Assembly: GCA_031002005.1 (NCBI GenBank)
Contig: CM061920.1
Span: 105,645,447-105,709,446, forward strand
DNA from: Vandiemenella viatica
Taxonomy: Eukaryota > Arthropoda > Insecta > Orthoptera > Morabidae
Reading direction: 5' to 3'
Length of the DNA stretch: 64,000 nt
Shown: piece by piece, positions 35,345 through 47,087 of the stretch
Position numbering within the stretch: position 1 is the first letter of the stretch
Layout: each line of letters opens with the position of its first letter
Notes under the pieces: model-generated
What the model saw: only the letters and a program-made list of their open reading frames with translations
What the model was told of the DNA's origin: nothing
The model's database searches: none
Program-made: the position numbers and the translations under genes

Positions 35345-35880
35345 TATGTAAAAACTCAGTGTTCTTACAATGAGTTCTCAGTATATATATTCTCTCATGT
35401 GCTTTGTCATAGATCATTGTAACCTGTTTACTTCTAATTCACAGGTACACAATCTCAATACAAGAAGCAGAAATAACTTGCAAAAACCACAAACATCTCT
35501 GTCATTAGTACAAAGAGGAGTAAATTATTCTGGTATACATCTGTTTAATAAACTTCCCAAGGGTATAAAACAATGTGCAGAAAATAAAGATATATTTAAA
35601 GAAAAACTGAGAGATTATCTTATTGGCAACTCCTTCTACTCCATTCAAGAATTTGAACAAAACAATTAATTGTATTCAATATGACTTTTGCAAATCACAG
35701 TTGTAATAATTTATGTTTATTTTATTGTCTTTATTTTTCTTTGTAACATATAATTTTTTTACTATGATTATGACTCATATTGTATGTATCTATATTAACC
35801 ATGACATGTTTCACATCCCAGAGATGCTTCCTCAGCAGGGATCCATGAAACAAGATTGATAAATAATAATAAAAAAAAAT
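35345..35880 (+). pseudogene. CR1/jockey-like LINE 3' end
   Basis: An open frame to 35669 encodes the RT C-terminus: SVLTMSSQYIYSLMCFV, then LNTRSRNNLQKPQTSLS, QRGVNYSGIHLFNKLPKGIK and FKEKLRDYLIGNSFYSIQEF. This order (LtvPS.YI, NTRs+.nl, Y.GI+iFN.LP..ik, FK..L+.yL...sFYs..Ef) is typical of a common arthropod LINE. The 3' UTR has gacatgtttcacatcccaga and a gattgataaataataataaa tail. An in-frame taa near 35351 and loss of upstream RT show 5' truncation. The reading frame of the remaining 108 codons is intact, so the copy is comparatively young. Confidence 0.85.
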
Positions 35881-36813
35881 ATGTGCAGGGCGAACACTTA
35901 AGACGAAATTGCTCATATGTGTTTGTAAGCGTCTGGGTAGGAAAGACAGGTTGAAGGTAGGCAATCCGATTATCCCGACTGGATGGATCTCAACAGCGAT
36001 ATAAAGAGCAATGTTAATCAGGTGAACAGACCATTCACGCCTTTCTCCAGTGACATACGCAGTCGAATCCTGATTACAGATTGCAATTCTCTGCAACGAC
36101 TCGCTTTTGATTGTAGTCAGTTTGTAACATTACGGTGGTTCATTTAGGGCTTTATTTGAGCGTTTGGGCCATATTGGGCCTTTTAGAGTGTGGCGCAATT
36201 GTTGTAGAAACGCGAGGGGAAAAAGTTGCACCATCTGTGTTTACTGGCGTCGGGCGCGGTAGTGTCATATTGAGATGTTATAATTAGTGGCGAGTTGGGA
36301 GAAGGGGGCAGTCCATCGCCGAACGAGTGTGGGAGCATATGTTACTGCCCACAGGAAAAGAAATCTTTCAACTCGAGTGAACCACTGTTAGGTTCTTGTG
36401 GTTTGGTAATTGAATTCTGATCAACCTTTATGGGAAGTAAGTTATTTGGCAAAGTGTTGGTTAAGAGTCGAAAGTCCCTGAGAAGGTTTGGTAAGGGCTC
36501 AGAATAATTGTCTACAGACCCACAGATTAAATTCAGTGTTTTGATTTTGAAAGGGTGGCGACTGTTTAAAGTGTTTTGAAGGGCCGTACAAACACCCGAA
36601 CTAGAGAAGATTCGGCCAAACGATTGTACTATTAAATTTGTGTATGCTTCACTACCAGAGAAATAGATTTGCACGGAGAAGTTTTATTTCAGTTTGAGTT
36701 GATTTGTCAAGATGCGCAATAGGCTGCCATAGTGTCAAGGATGTATGAAGGTGAACGAGAATGAAGGTAGAAATAAATTTGAAGGAAACAATGATTTGAA
36801 AACGCTACCGTAA
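35881..36813. other. Intergenic, nothing recognised
   Basis: Frames on the minus strand (35731-36096, 36342-36674) have no recognisable motif; the first overlaps the LINE 3' UTR. Confidence 0.45.
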
Positions 36814-37231
36814 CTTACAGCTAGTCTTGTGTAGTTCGCCAACGAACTAGTTCGGAAGAGCGCTTCCACAGGCGAACTACACGAACTAGTTCCCAGATCT
36901 CTCGCTCCTTAGTTCGTTAGTTCGTTCGATCCTTTCCCGAAGACCAACTTTTGTTTTAGTTTATTATCTAAAAGGAAACACAGTTCCTTGTGGACACATC
37001 TCACTGAAGACACAGATATAAAAATATAAGAAAAATAAATTTTTCAACATTAATAATTATTGCAGAAGTCACAAACAGAAATTTAACGTGGAATGTGAAA
37101 ATAACATACACTTTGATCCCATTAACAATCAAAAGACAACCATCGATAACCACAACTACCATAACAAACAAGAGAGCGCGTGCAGTAGCGCTAGCAAAGC
37201 GAGCGAGCGAGCTGTCTTGGAGGACCTATTT

Positions 37232-37396
37232 CGCGAACTAAACAGAGCGCTCCCGGTCGCGAACTATAGAGAGCGGTACCGTTCGCGAACGAAACAGAGC
37301 GCTCCCGGTCGCGAACTATAGAGAGCGGTACCGTTCGCGAACTAAACTGAGCGGTACCGTTCGCGAACTAAATTGAGCGCTACCATTCGCGAACTA
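37232..37396. repeat. 26-bp subterminal tandem repeat (6+ units)
   Basis: Units begin at 37232, 37258, 37284, 37310, 37336 and 37362, with a partial unit at 37388. Each starts cgcgaac and contains gagcg(c/g)t. Units 1 and 3 differ at one base and units 2 and 4 are identical, giving a 52-bp higher-order period. The run is preceded by gcgcgtgcagtagcg (37176), which recurs near the right end of the element at 38869. It is a candidate transposase-binding array, not a CRISPR: the repeats are contiguous. Confidence 0.88.
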
Positions 37397-37479
37397 GCAC
37401 CATTCACCGCTAGGGTTTCCAATATTTTTTCGGTTGATGGTAGGAATTTTTTAAAAAGAATAACCTATAAAAATATGCT

Positions 37480-38270
37480 ACAATTAAAAAATATAATATT
37501 TTACGAAAGAGTAGAAAATGATAAAAGGTATGTTTTTACTATTTCATTTTTTAAGCTATATTTTTTGCACTTCTTTCATCTTTAATTCTTTTTTGTCTAC
37601 ACTAAAATTGTCATATGCTTTATCGCTTTCAGTTGTCAAATTAATTTCGAGAAAAAGCTCATTTTTTATTCATGAAATACTTCTCTTACTTTTACCTGGA
37701 TTTCGTATAATATTGTTATTTCAGAGTAAAGTTTGTTCACTTTGATATTCATTTTTTCTCGCAAATTTATAACCTCTAATATAGTCTCACAGTCATCAAA
37801 TGAAACCCTGTGATTTGAATTTTATTTTTGGATTATGTATAGCCAATTGCTTTCATTAAAATCTAACTATTTACTAAGATACTCCAGACATTTATCAACG
37901 AATACTAGAGCATTATTTTTTATATTATCACTTTCTGTGGAGAATTTAGTTTCTAAAGGGTTTTTTCTTGTTTTATTAACCAAAGAAACAGTATCTTTTA
38001 CATTTTTCTAGCGCTGATTTTAAAGCTGACATAATATAATACTTATCTCAGTCTGTTGGTTAACAGCTTTGTGAAAGTGATGAAAGAAATGACTTGCGAA
38101 ATTCAAAAAGATTTTAATTTTTGTGTCTTCATCAGTTTCATTCGTCGCCAAAAAATTGTAAATGTGTGTTGGATTATTCTCCCCTTCACTAATAAAATAA
38201 TAGCTCAATGACTTCCAATTCACTGGAAATTTACGCACTTTCGTTATTGCTACCACTTTCTCATTCAAGG
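37480..38270 (-). pseudogene. hAT-type transposase remnant (tentative)
   Basis: The minus-strand frame 38268-38020 reads FPVNWKSLSYYFISEGENN, IYNFLATNETDEDTKIKIFL and NFASHFFHHFHKAVNQQTE. This resembles the hAT segment W..L..yF...e.....a..I...L.d...k.yl.FL...l..fn..N..fQse. Further down the same strand, ALVFVDKCLEYL (about 37905) fits the following al.Fl..c...L region, but frames change repeatedly and stops are frequent. No RNase-H catalytic triad or C-terminal dimerisation motif was identified. Its position inside an element with hAT-type target duplication supports the call. Confidence 0.4.
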
Positions 38271-38511
38271 TTCACTGTTATTTTTATATGTCTGATTATT
38301 AGATATCACATTTGAAGTATTAATGTTATTTTTCTTAATAATATAGGTAATACTATTTCTGTCATACAGTACTTAAGTTGTAGCCAATAGTAGAATTATA
38401 TTTTGTCCATGATTTACAAAACTTTATTTATATAAAAAAGCCGATTACTTATATACGGGTATTTGAATTCATCAAAATAAACGCGTTTTTTAATATTTTA
38501 TAAGTAATGTT

Positions 38512-38576
38512 GTGTTGTTGTTGTTTATGTTGTTGTTGGGGTTTAAGGGCGCTTCGACGACAGGATCATTAGCGCC
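38512..38576 (-). repeat. 65-bp insertion with 16-bp TSD (truncated retroposon tail)
   Basis: The 16-mer ttttataagtaatgtt is present at 38496-38511 and 38577-38592. The 65 bp between, read on the minus strand, are ggcgctaatgatcctgtcg...gcgcccttaaaccccaacaacaacat, ending in an (aac)n tail. This is the pattern of a severely 5'-truncated LINE or SINE. It sits in a hAT element and is therefore younger than it. Confidence 0.85.
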
Positions 38577-39024
38577 TTTTATAAGTAATGTTTCTTCCAT
38601 GAACTAATAAACAAATCCATTTAAAAAATTAATATTCTACGAATGCATGTAAAGTAAATAGTAAAAACAGCACAATTATTCAATTTACCCATTTGTGTAA
38701 AGGACAATGAGCACTTTGGTTTATCGGCGCCAACTGTTCAAGCTAATGTAATTTGAAAGGGCTATGATTAAGCAATAACTTTTGTTAAGAAGGTCATATT
38801 AAATTCCATTTAGAAACGACAAAAAAATGATTATGTCCTAATAAAACTGACTTAACAATCAAAATAGCGCGTGCAGTAGCGGTAGCAAGGCGAGCGAACG
38901 ATCTGTTTCTCTGAATTCGAGACGCGAACTAACGAACTAAAAGAGCGAACTAGTTCGCAAGGGAGCTGCGAACTAAACTGAGCGCTCCCCTTCGCGAACT
39001 ATTATGCGCAAGTCTACTCACAGC

Positions 39025-42000
39025 TAAGAATTTTTCGGACCTTACTGTTGAAACTGTAGATGACAGAAAATTTCAAATGTTGGAACTTTGTTGCAGCGGG
39101 AATCTTCTGACAATTTGTCTTTAAATTTACATATCGATCGGTGGCTTGATTGAAGGAAAAGATAATTTAAAATAAAGTCTTAGCCTAATATAAAACTATT
39201 TGTTTTTTTTCAGTATTTAAGGAAACCTTCTTTTTATATCTGTGTTAGTAAATCAGAATTACAGGAGGCTGAAGTTCTCTCTGAAGTTTAGGTAACATCG
39301 CCGCCAACGATATAATTTAAAATTAGGCGCTCTCTCGAATACACCACTGTCTGTAAGCATCTGAAAGCGTTTTGCAGATTTGGGAGAGTGGTCTGCTGCA
39401 GTCCTTGTAACAGAAATAATCTTATAAGTTGTTTTGGTGTCTTACACTTCTTTACTTTGTCGCATACAATGCACAATTCCAGGGGTATTTCAAAACTTCT
39501 CGCGTCGATTATTCATTCTTTTGCTTTGTAACGATAGAAAGATTTATAGAATGTTTTGAGTAACTGATATTTTAGAGAATTATAGTCAAAAATATGTATG
39601 TAATATTGTGTGTTTCGCTATTTCAGGACACTATCATCTTCTATTGTTACCTTCGTGACTTATAGAGAATGCCCCAATAATGTGTGAAAACTTTAAAACC
39701 TTATAACCTATTAACACTTCGTTTTATAATTTTTCTAGTCAACGGAGCAATGTATTTTGCGGGAGCTGCAAGCGATTAAAATTACTATCTATTCTTTTGT
39801 ATAATGTTTGAAAACAATCCTATTCGCCAGTTGAATGGCTGAATTCACCAAATGTCACAAAACATGACGAGTGCAAATAGTATGTTGATAGTATCGTTTT
39901 AGTTTTATTTCCGCATGTAATACCCAAGTGAAGCGAACAGAATGTTATGGTTGTTGGGATAAAACAAATGATATAGAAATAATGTTTAATTCAGAACAGA
40001 TAAACAAGCATACACGTAATAGTGTTCCTACAGGAACATTAAAACGTTATGATTGCAACGTTTTGCATTTTGATTGTTACGAAACGTAGAGCATCTGAAA
40101 TAAATTAGTACATAATGAGGTGAATATAATAAACATCTCATTCGCTAGATGGGCTGCACTGTTGAGAAAAGTTTTTAACGAAATAGTGTTCATAAAAAAT
40201 TTATGTAGATCGAGAAAATTAAATAATCTAATCCAGCTGCCACTATATTAAAAAATGGAACAGACGTTTCTTAGTGTTAGGTAAGTATAAACTGTATGAA
40301 GATACAATAAACTAGACAGTGAGAAAAAAATCGGTATTTTTCAAGATCTTTGTGAGGAATATGGCTTGCAAAAATCAGTTACGTGGTCACGCATACGTGT
40401 TCTTTAAAATAAACCTAACGTCCGTATTCATCGAAAGCTTCAGGCAGCTGCAGATCTTTAAATTTACCCTTTTACATTTCTTTAAAGTCTTCAGTTTCAA
40501 TGCTGACATATATGGATATAGCACCAGGTATAAATTAGAAATCAACGTCACTTGCACACAAAGGTATAACTTCCTCTAGAACTAATTTATTCGTAGTCCT
40601 GCCACAAACTCTGCCAGATTTAAAGACAAAATGAAAGGGTTTCTACTTCAGAGCCAATTTTATTCTGTGGCAACTAAGGACTGTTGAGAACATACTGTAT
40701 TAACTAGGACGTAATGTATGGTCTATGTGAGGGGAAGATGATGAAGTTATTCACATTATCTGTTGTATAGTATAATTTTTAAACTATTTTCAAATTTAAA
40801 GATTAATAATTGTCTCTGTAAACTACACTCAAATATAGTAACTAACGTGAAACTGGTATTTAACACCATAAATTGATATTAGCTTTGCGATGCTAAGGAA
40901 CTCCCCTTCAATCATTAGTTTGCAATATTATTTGTTTTTGAAGAACTGTGATCACAGTGAACATATCTATTCCAATTTACCTACTGCACGTCAAGTTTAG
41001 ATGCTCGCTAGAACACAGAAATGGATACAAATTCTAAGAGTAATGCACGCAATAAAATACCAGAATTTCTGTTTGCCTAAATTTCATTCCTAATTCAGAA
41101 TATTTCTCATCCTGATATAGGATCTGTTTTTTATATTAAATTTACGTCAAAACTGAATGGTGGTGGTAACTGGATCGTTTCCCTTATTTAATGCTTTGAC
41201 GTAATTCGTAGACTGGGAGGTCCCTTAATAATCCACTTCTGATTATCAGGGTTACGAATTATACTTCTGATAAAAATCGATATTCATTATAAATTGTTAT
41301 AACGAGGTGGTTCTCAAGGTATTCAGACAGTATGGTTTTAAAAAACAAAGAATATTGCATCAATTTCTGGCGGCCCAATATATTTCTTGTTATAATACTA
41401 AAAAAATTCTTACTTCCTATCTTCCTAATATTATTTCCAACTATCTGAGGCGAGAGAAGCAGTTGTTAAAGAGGAAATGTTTGTGAGTCATGTAGAAAAG
41501 AACACAGATGTTCGCAACAAGCAAGTGAGGGGTCTGCGTGCTGGACTATGTCTGTCTCACCCCCGGAGAGCATTAAGTCGAGCCGTGCCTGCGAGTGGCA
41601 CACGGATTACAGGGTGCCAGGCGCAAAGCAACATGTAAAGTGCATTACGGAATAAGAGCTGCACACAAGTTAATGTTTCCCCAGCAGCGTACGTCAACTG
41701 TGCATCTGATGGACTTAACTAAAGAACGTCAACAAACCTTAGCCTGACACTAAACTAATGCGGAAATATCATTCACGACAATGATCAAACACATTCACTA
41801 TATCAAGATTAAACAACCAAAATAAGTAGAGTTTTATTACGTTTATTACACATGAGACGTCAATTTTTTTTAACATATTAATACATTCGTCCCCACACCT
41901 GACATCAAAAAAAATACCCTCATTACACTAATGCCAGCAGTCATAACTCATTACAGAGTGATACACTACCGTTCTTTAATTACAATCCAGGATCATAAAC

Positions 42001-42050
42001 TAATTTAAAGAGTTTCTTTTAGTCATATTTGTTATTTTGAACTAAAGCAG
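39025..42050. other. Intergenic; possible LINE scrap at 40590-40690
   Basis: AT-rich overall. Plus strand 40616-40686 reads ...RFKDKMKGFLLQSQFYSVAT, similar to the FK..L+.fL....FYS.. end of the LINE at 35345, but it is too short to call. A GC-richer patch at 41510-41640 has no coding signal. Confidence 0.4.
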
Positions 42051-42054
42051 ATTA

Positions 42055-42560
42055 ATTTATTGATTTTAATCGTGATGGAGCGCTCGCTCCGGCGGTAATT
42101 TCCCAACAACACTGTTACTGTCCTTTCTTGTACGCGCATACTATTGCCTTCAACGAATGTTACTTTTAATTTCTTTCGGCGTTTTTGGTGATTATTCATC
42201 ATTCTCTTCGGTAATTTATTGCAATCCCCAATGAAAGAAAATTTTCCCATGCCCTTATGACTGGAATCTGGTGCCAGCTCGTGATCATGTTCAACTTTTC
42301 CCTTCCATGCACCTTTCTTATTTCTTCTGCAAATATCTTTCCGAGCTTCATCAAAAATAAACGTCTCGTGTACTCCCACAACTCTCTTCAACCTCCTCCT
42401 ATATTTCAATGAATCTCATTCTAGCTCCTTTATGATATCAGTTACTGATTGTATTCTTCGATAATTTCCAGATATAAATTTACACCCTCTACCCCAAACT
42501 ACTGTATTTGACACCCAAAACGTGGATCCCATTCTACACCACCATAACGATATCACTGAT
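42055..42560 (-). pseudogene. LINE 3' end, minus strand, same family as 25680-26135
   Basis: The minus strand reads CKFISGNYRRIQSVTDIIKELE, then the frame 42409-42032: YRRRLKRVVGVHETFIFDEA, RKDICRRNKKGAWKGKVEHD, GMGKFSFIG and CNKLPKRMMNNHQK. These correspond block by block to the 25680 copy. The 3' UTR contains the same GC-rich hairpin (gccggagcgagcgctcc, complement near 42080). At least one frameshift and an in-frame stop upstream show that it is dead; it is more diverged than the other copy. The left boundary is approximate. Confidence 0.8.
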
Positions 42561-45500
42561 GTAAAATTTGGATTCCAGTTACACCCAAAATTACTTTTCA
42601 AAATTGCTGTTTTCATTTCAAAAAACTAATTACAGGACTATGGTTTTGGCGAGGGAATATATTACTGGTTTTAGGAATATTAGCAAAGCAATTCGACTTG
42701 AGCCCTTGCTGAATAACATCACGATGAGAAAAAAGAATCAAAAGTTTCATGGAACAACAGTTCTCTATAGTACGAATAAGAGTCATAAACAGTGCTAATA
42801 GCAATAATACGTATCAGCCTTACCTTGTAACATTAATACAAAAGCAAACCATGACGTAATCCCAATCACAAAACTAGTTCTGGGATTGGAAACAGCCTGG
42901 AAATGTTTTTGTAGTACACACAATAGAATGTATCAACTCTAGATCTTTAGTGTAACTTCTTACAACATGGTTCACAGCCAGTAACTAACGTTAAGGAGGA
43001 GAGAAGTTCTGCATCACAACATCGGGGATGAGTACCATTTACCACCTGGCACCAGCTAACAACAATGGTTCGGGGTGTAAATTCAGTTTCCAACATTTTT
43101 ATTCTTGTCACATTGTGATTGAATGGATTTTGGTTTTGTTTTCCATACAACCATATTCATTCCACTCGCAAATTCTCGATGAGCTTAATACACGCCCTGC
43201 GTTAAAGGCTGCTACTACCCCTTAGAACTTCAGAAGAAGTGTTGTTTAGATTTTATTTGCCTGAGCATTAATCCTTACTTCGTTAGAACATAAATTTTAT
43301 TTCACATACGTGACAGACCTTAATTTTAAAATTATCCCTTAAACATTGCCTAGACAGTTATTATCCACTAATCAGACGAGTTGATTCTGAAATAAGAACT
43401 TAAATTTTTTTATTATAACTCTGGAAAATCTAGGTGTTAATCGTTAAGCCACATCATTTTACTTGAGTCGTCCTAATAATAGTTGTTGCCCTACATTGCA
43501 TCACAATTTCTCACATTGGCAGAACATAGTATAGTCATATTTTTAAGTTACATTCTACTGGTCTTTCGATTTCGTTTTGCTTATAAATAAACGACTTATA
43601 ATGCGGTAATGTATGATATAATGATTTTTAAAATGTTTATAGATGATTTAATTTCAGCCAAAGAGTTGTTCACCTATATAGTGTCGTAATGAATAGAAAC
43701 GAAATAGTAAATGGGAACAGGATAGTATCTAATGTCCCACTAGGCGTAAACATGAGCTGGATGTGCCGTATGACAGTTGTAATCCACAAGTTGATTAGCG
43801 TTCAACAGACCGAGTCAATTGCTGGACCGAGGTACTACGCAATCTGTAATGCTGGTTGTTTAGAGTCCGGTTCTTGTTCCACGGTTGACAATCATACGTC
43901 AGCAATTTTAATTTTGTTAGCTTAGGGAAATTCCAGTAAAACAAGGTTCATTGACTTTCAAAGTGTTTAAAGTGCCTGTAGGATCATGCAAAAACACCAA
44001 GAACGATAATCCGTTATTTAAGGTCGAATACGAATCCGGGATTAAATTAATTTCGGCACATTCAAACTGACGCTAACCCTGTTAAATCTGATGCAGAATA
44101 ACTCATTATACACCACATCCATCAGTCAGCTTTTTCTAAAGCATACAAATTTGAAGCGACTGAACAATTATCTGGGTCTCAGCAACAGATGCCAAACTAC
44201 GTTGATTCCAAAATACGATATACTACATAAACCTGATCAATCTAGTGTTAGTAATTAAGAGAACCATGATGATTCAGTGACCAGTGATCAAATTGTGTAA
44301 AAGGCAGACTGAGTTTCATCTGTGTAATCGACAAGTTCATAGGTAGAACCTTCAGTACATTACTTCATGCCAAAATTGGGTTGTTGCTGCAAGAGAATAT
44401 TTGGGTGTAATTCATCCAAAGGTCTTATACAGCACAGAAACTCGCAGCGTAGAGAAACAAGTGTTTAACAAGCTACACGTAGTGAGGTTTCCCCGTTACT
44501 GAATGGTGGAGAGAAGTGCAACGGCAATAGTTACAAACACATTTCTTTCCAAGATATTGGTGGTTGTTAGTTCTAATTTCCAAATAGAAAACGTCATAGA
44601 GGAAATCATAAAAAGTATATTGCACTCTTTTTCCAATGCATATCTTAGAAAGGAGGTGAAAATTATTTTAGTGTATGGTAGTAAGATACTGAACAGGGTA
44701 TATTTCGTGACTCTGTATGTCCTCTTGAGGTTTTACAGTTTCTAAAGCTTTTTAATGATCTCTTCCCAACTGCAATATATTCCTTGATTTTTTTAAATTC
44801 CTTATTGCTGTTAGTAATAATCAATGTAGTCAAATTACGATAGTTTCAAGCCTTTGCACTTTTGTATGAAAGGATGTTGCTAAATTAGAAATGTTTTAAT
44901 TCTGACGTTTACACATTGGAAAATTGTTCCGAAATGTAACACTGCGATATAAGTGAAGAAACATTTTGCAGATCTTGTTGGAACTGAAACCTTTCTAAAG
45001 GGGTATCGGCAACTGAATTAATACCAAATAATTATTTCTAGTGTCGTATTACTTTAACTATTATGTGTTATAGCTTTTATTGTACTTTCTGCTGTAAAGG
45101 TTGTTTTACATAAAAAAGATTTATGTATTATAAATATGATTAAAATTGCTTTGGCGAAATTTTCCAGGCCATTGCAATCATAAGCATTACGTGTTTCTAT
45201 GAACAAACAGCACGATTCCGTTTCAGTCATATTTTAGAAGTTTTGTTTATGTTACCAGAATAAGACGAATCGTTAGCTAGAACAAAGATCGCAACATTAG
45301 ATCTTGAGATACTGCCTTAAGAGTAATGGAAGATAAACATCTACATTACTAAGTTAACCCAGAGTTTTACGTAGTTCGATAATTTTATTTGAACTACTGA
45401 ACTGAAGATAAGATTTGGTTATCTTTTAATAAGTATAACATTAAACAAATACTACTTGGCGTAAAACCCATGGCAAAAAGCGTAAATGTAGCTCTAATCG

Positions 45501-46840
45501 TTAATACAACTAATAGTGTTGACGTAAGAATTGGACATCCTACAACACGGCTCAACATACATATCAGATAGAAATTTTGAAGCAACAGTCCACTAGTTAA
45601 ACTTAAAGAAACACTAATAATCATGTTAAAAGTTTTTCCTGCTGATGTAGTAATGACTACTACAAAGTTGTAGCTGGAGCCAAAGTATGCGATAAGAATT
45701 TTTTTGTAATTAAGCTTGATAATCTAACTTAAGTATGATGCGATTGGTACAATGATCACCAGAGTTTAATAGTATTGAAGGGAATAATACATAATAGAGC
45801 GTTAAAAACGTACACAGTTGAAAAATGAGAGTTATGTTTGAGGAGATTAGACTACAGCAATAAACATTTCCTTGATAGTTACATTGTATTTCAAAGTGAT
45901 AAGTAAGACGTGATATCTGTAAATAGCAGTAATTTAGAAAACGCAATATGGTTCAGAATAATCTTATTACAAAACATTTGTGCTCTCTGAAATTTTTCTG
46001 ATTATTCCTGCACTAGAATCAATCCCTACCACATAAGACCACAACAACATGTTGTTACAATCATTATCGGGGCTTAACTTAAAACCAATGTGGCTTTCCA
46101 CATGCATTAGCGATATATGCGTGTGATGTCAAGCTCCAGAAATCTTCTGTTCCGGGGAAAGAGGATAACTGTGAGACAAAGGTTGCAATTAATGGGCTTT
46201 TGCGAAGAAATCGAATCGGTTAATGATTTAATGAATGATATTTAGTCGCTTTTAGCTGCATTTTTATTGATATTATTTATTTATAGTCCATGTTATAAAA
46301 TTGGTAGTCTTCATTCATTAAAACGTTCACAGTCAAGTAGCTTGCTAGAAATGAGAGTTTTACAGCAACTTATTACATCATGTCATTCTTGAACAATAAA
46401 ACCAAACTTCAGCATCGGTATCCGATTACGAGATTATTTTTCTTTTCATATGGAGCATGGTTGTGGCCATCTGATAGTTGTAACTTCCATCCTAGACGTG
46501 TTAGATAATAACATTACTGATAAAGGCAAACCCCGCAAGCGGGATTTAAGGAAGGAAGAAACAACTGTACTGTAAATACATCTTTGCCATTCTTAACCGA
46601 ATTTTGTTTTCTCCAGAGGTGGGCAAAAGTATGACAAATTAAGAATTTATGGCAACGCGTTTTACATGCTTCAAATTAATAAAGAGTGGAAGTCGTTTAA
46701 ATCCTGCACTATTATTACCGTCCATTTGACATAGAAATTTTTCGGTGATTGTTTTCATCATGAACCATGCCCATAAAAAATCTACAGGTTAAGAATGTAA
46801 TCTCAGTGACTCTCGTAATCTGCTTAGACAACTGTGGTCG
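42561..46840. other. Intergenic, nothing recognised
   Basis: AT-rich stretch of about 4.3 kb. Open frames here (for example 42947-43150 minus, 43689-43925 plus, 44503-44745 plus, 45394-45624 minus) have no motifs I recognise. Confidence 0.5.
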
Positions 46841-46849
46841 CTGAGATAT

Positions 46850-47087
46850 TAGCTTGCTACGCCGACGTGTCCGTATCTCTGACAGTTGTGGCAGTGCGGG
46901 CGCCAGCTGTAGTGGTACTCACGCGTGGCGGTCCCTGGCGGGGCGCTGGGCTCACGTCGTGCCTGGTCGGGCGCCGCCTAGCGACTGCGTCGCCGAGCCG
47001 CCCTCCCGGCGGACCGACGCGCGCATGCGCAATCGCATCCGAGACAGCGCGCCCCCCGACAGACGCCGCCTTAATGACCTATAAATA
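46850..47087. promoter_or_regulatory. CpG-rich island with NRF1-type site; candidate promoter
   Basis: CpG density rises sharply between about 46880 and 47070. A perfect CGCGCATGCGCA (47020-47031) fits the palindromic NRF1/erect-wing consensus, and a tataaata lies at 47080-47087 where the island ends. Frames open on the plus strand (46834-47130; 46854-47084) encode low-complexity, Arg/Ala/Pro-rich products, as expected from composition. It may be a promoter or first exon of a gene extending either way, or a GC-rich repeat. Direction cannot be told. Confidence 0.4.

Larger units (their letters stand above)
36822..39016 (-). mobile_element. hAT-like DNA transposon, degraded
   Basis: The left end tagtcttgtg...tagttcgc and the reverse complement of the right end tagacttgcg...tagttcgc form short inverted ends. 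The flanking 8-mers cttacagc (36814-36821) and ctcacagc (39017-39024) match at 7 of 8 positions; an 8-bp TSD is the hAT hallmark. Subterminal zones at both ends are packed with gaactagttc palindromes and cgcgaacta repeats. A minus-strand frame inside resembles a hAT transposase. A 65-bp insertion at 38512-38576 is younger than the element. The weak point is the short, gapped alignment of the ends. Confidence 0.62.

Noticed and set aside
37232..37396. CRISPR-like array
   Set aside because: The 26-bp units are contiguous without spacers and lie in a transposon of a eukaryotic genome.
40590..40690. LINE C-terminal scrap (FKDKMKGFLLQSQFYSV)
   Set aside because: Suggestive, but only about 20 residues and without other family blocks or a 3' UTR; not reported as a feature of its own.
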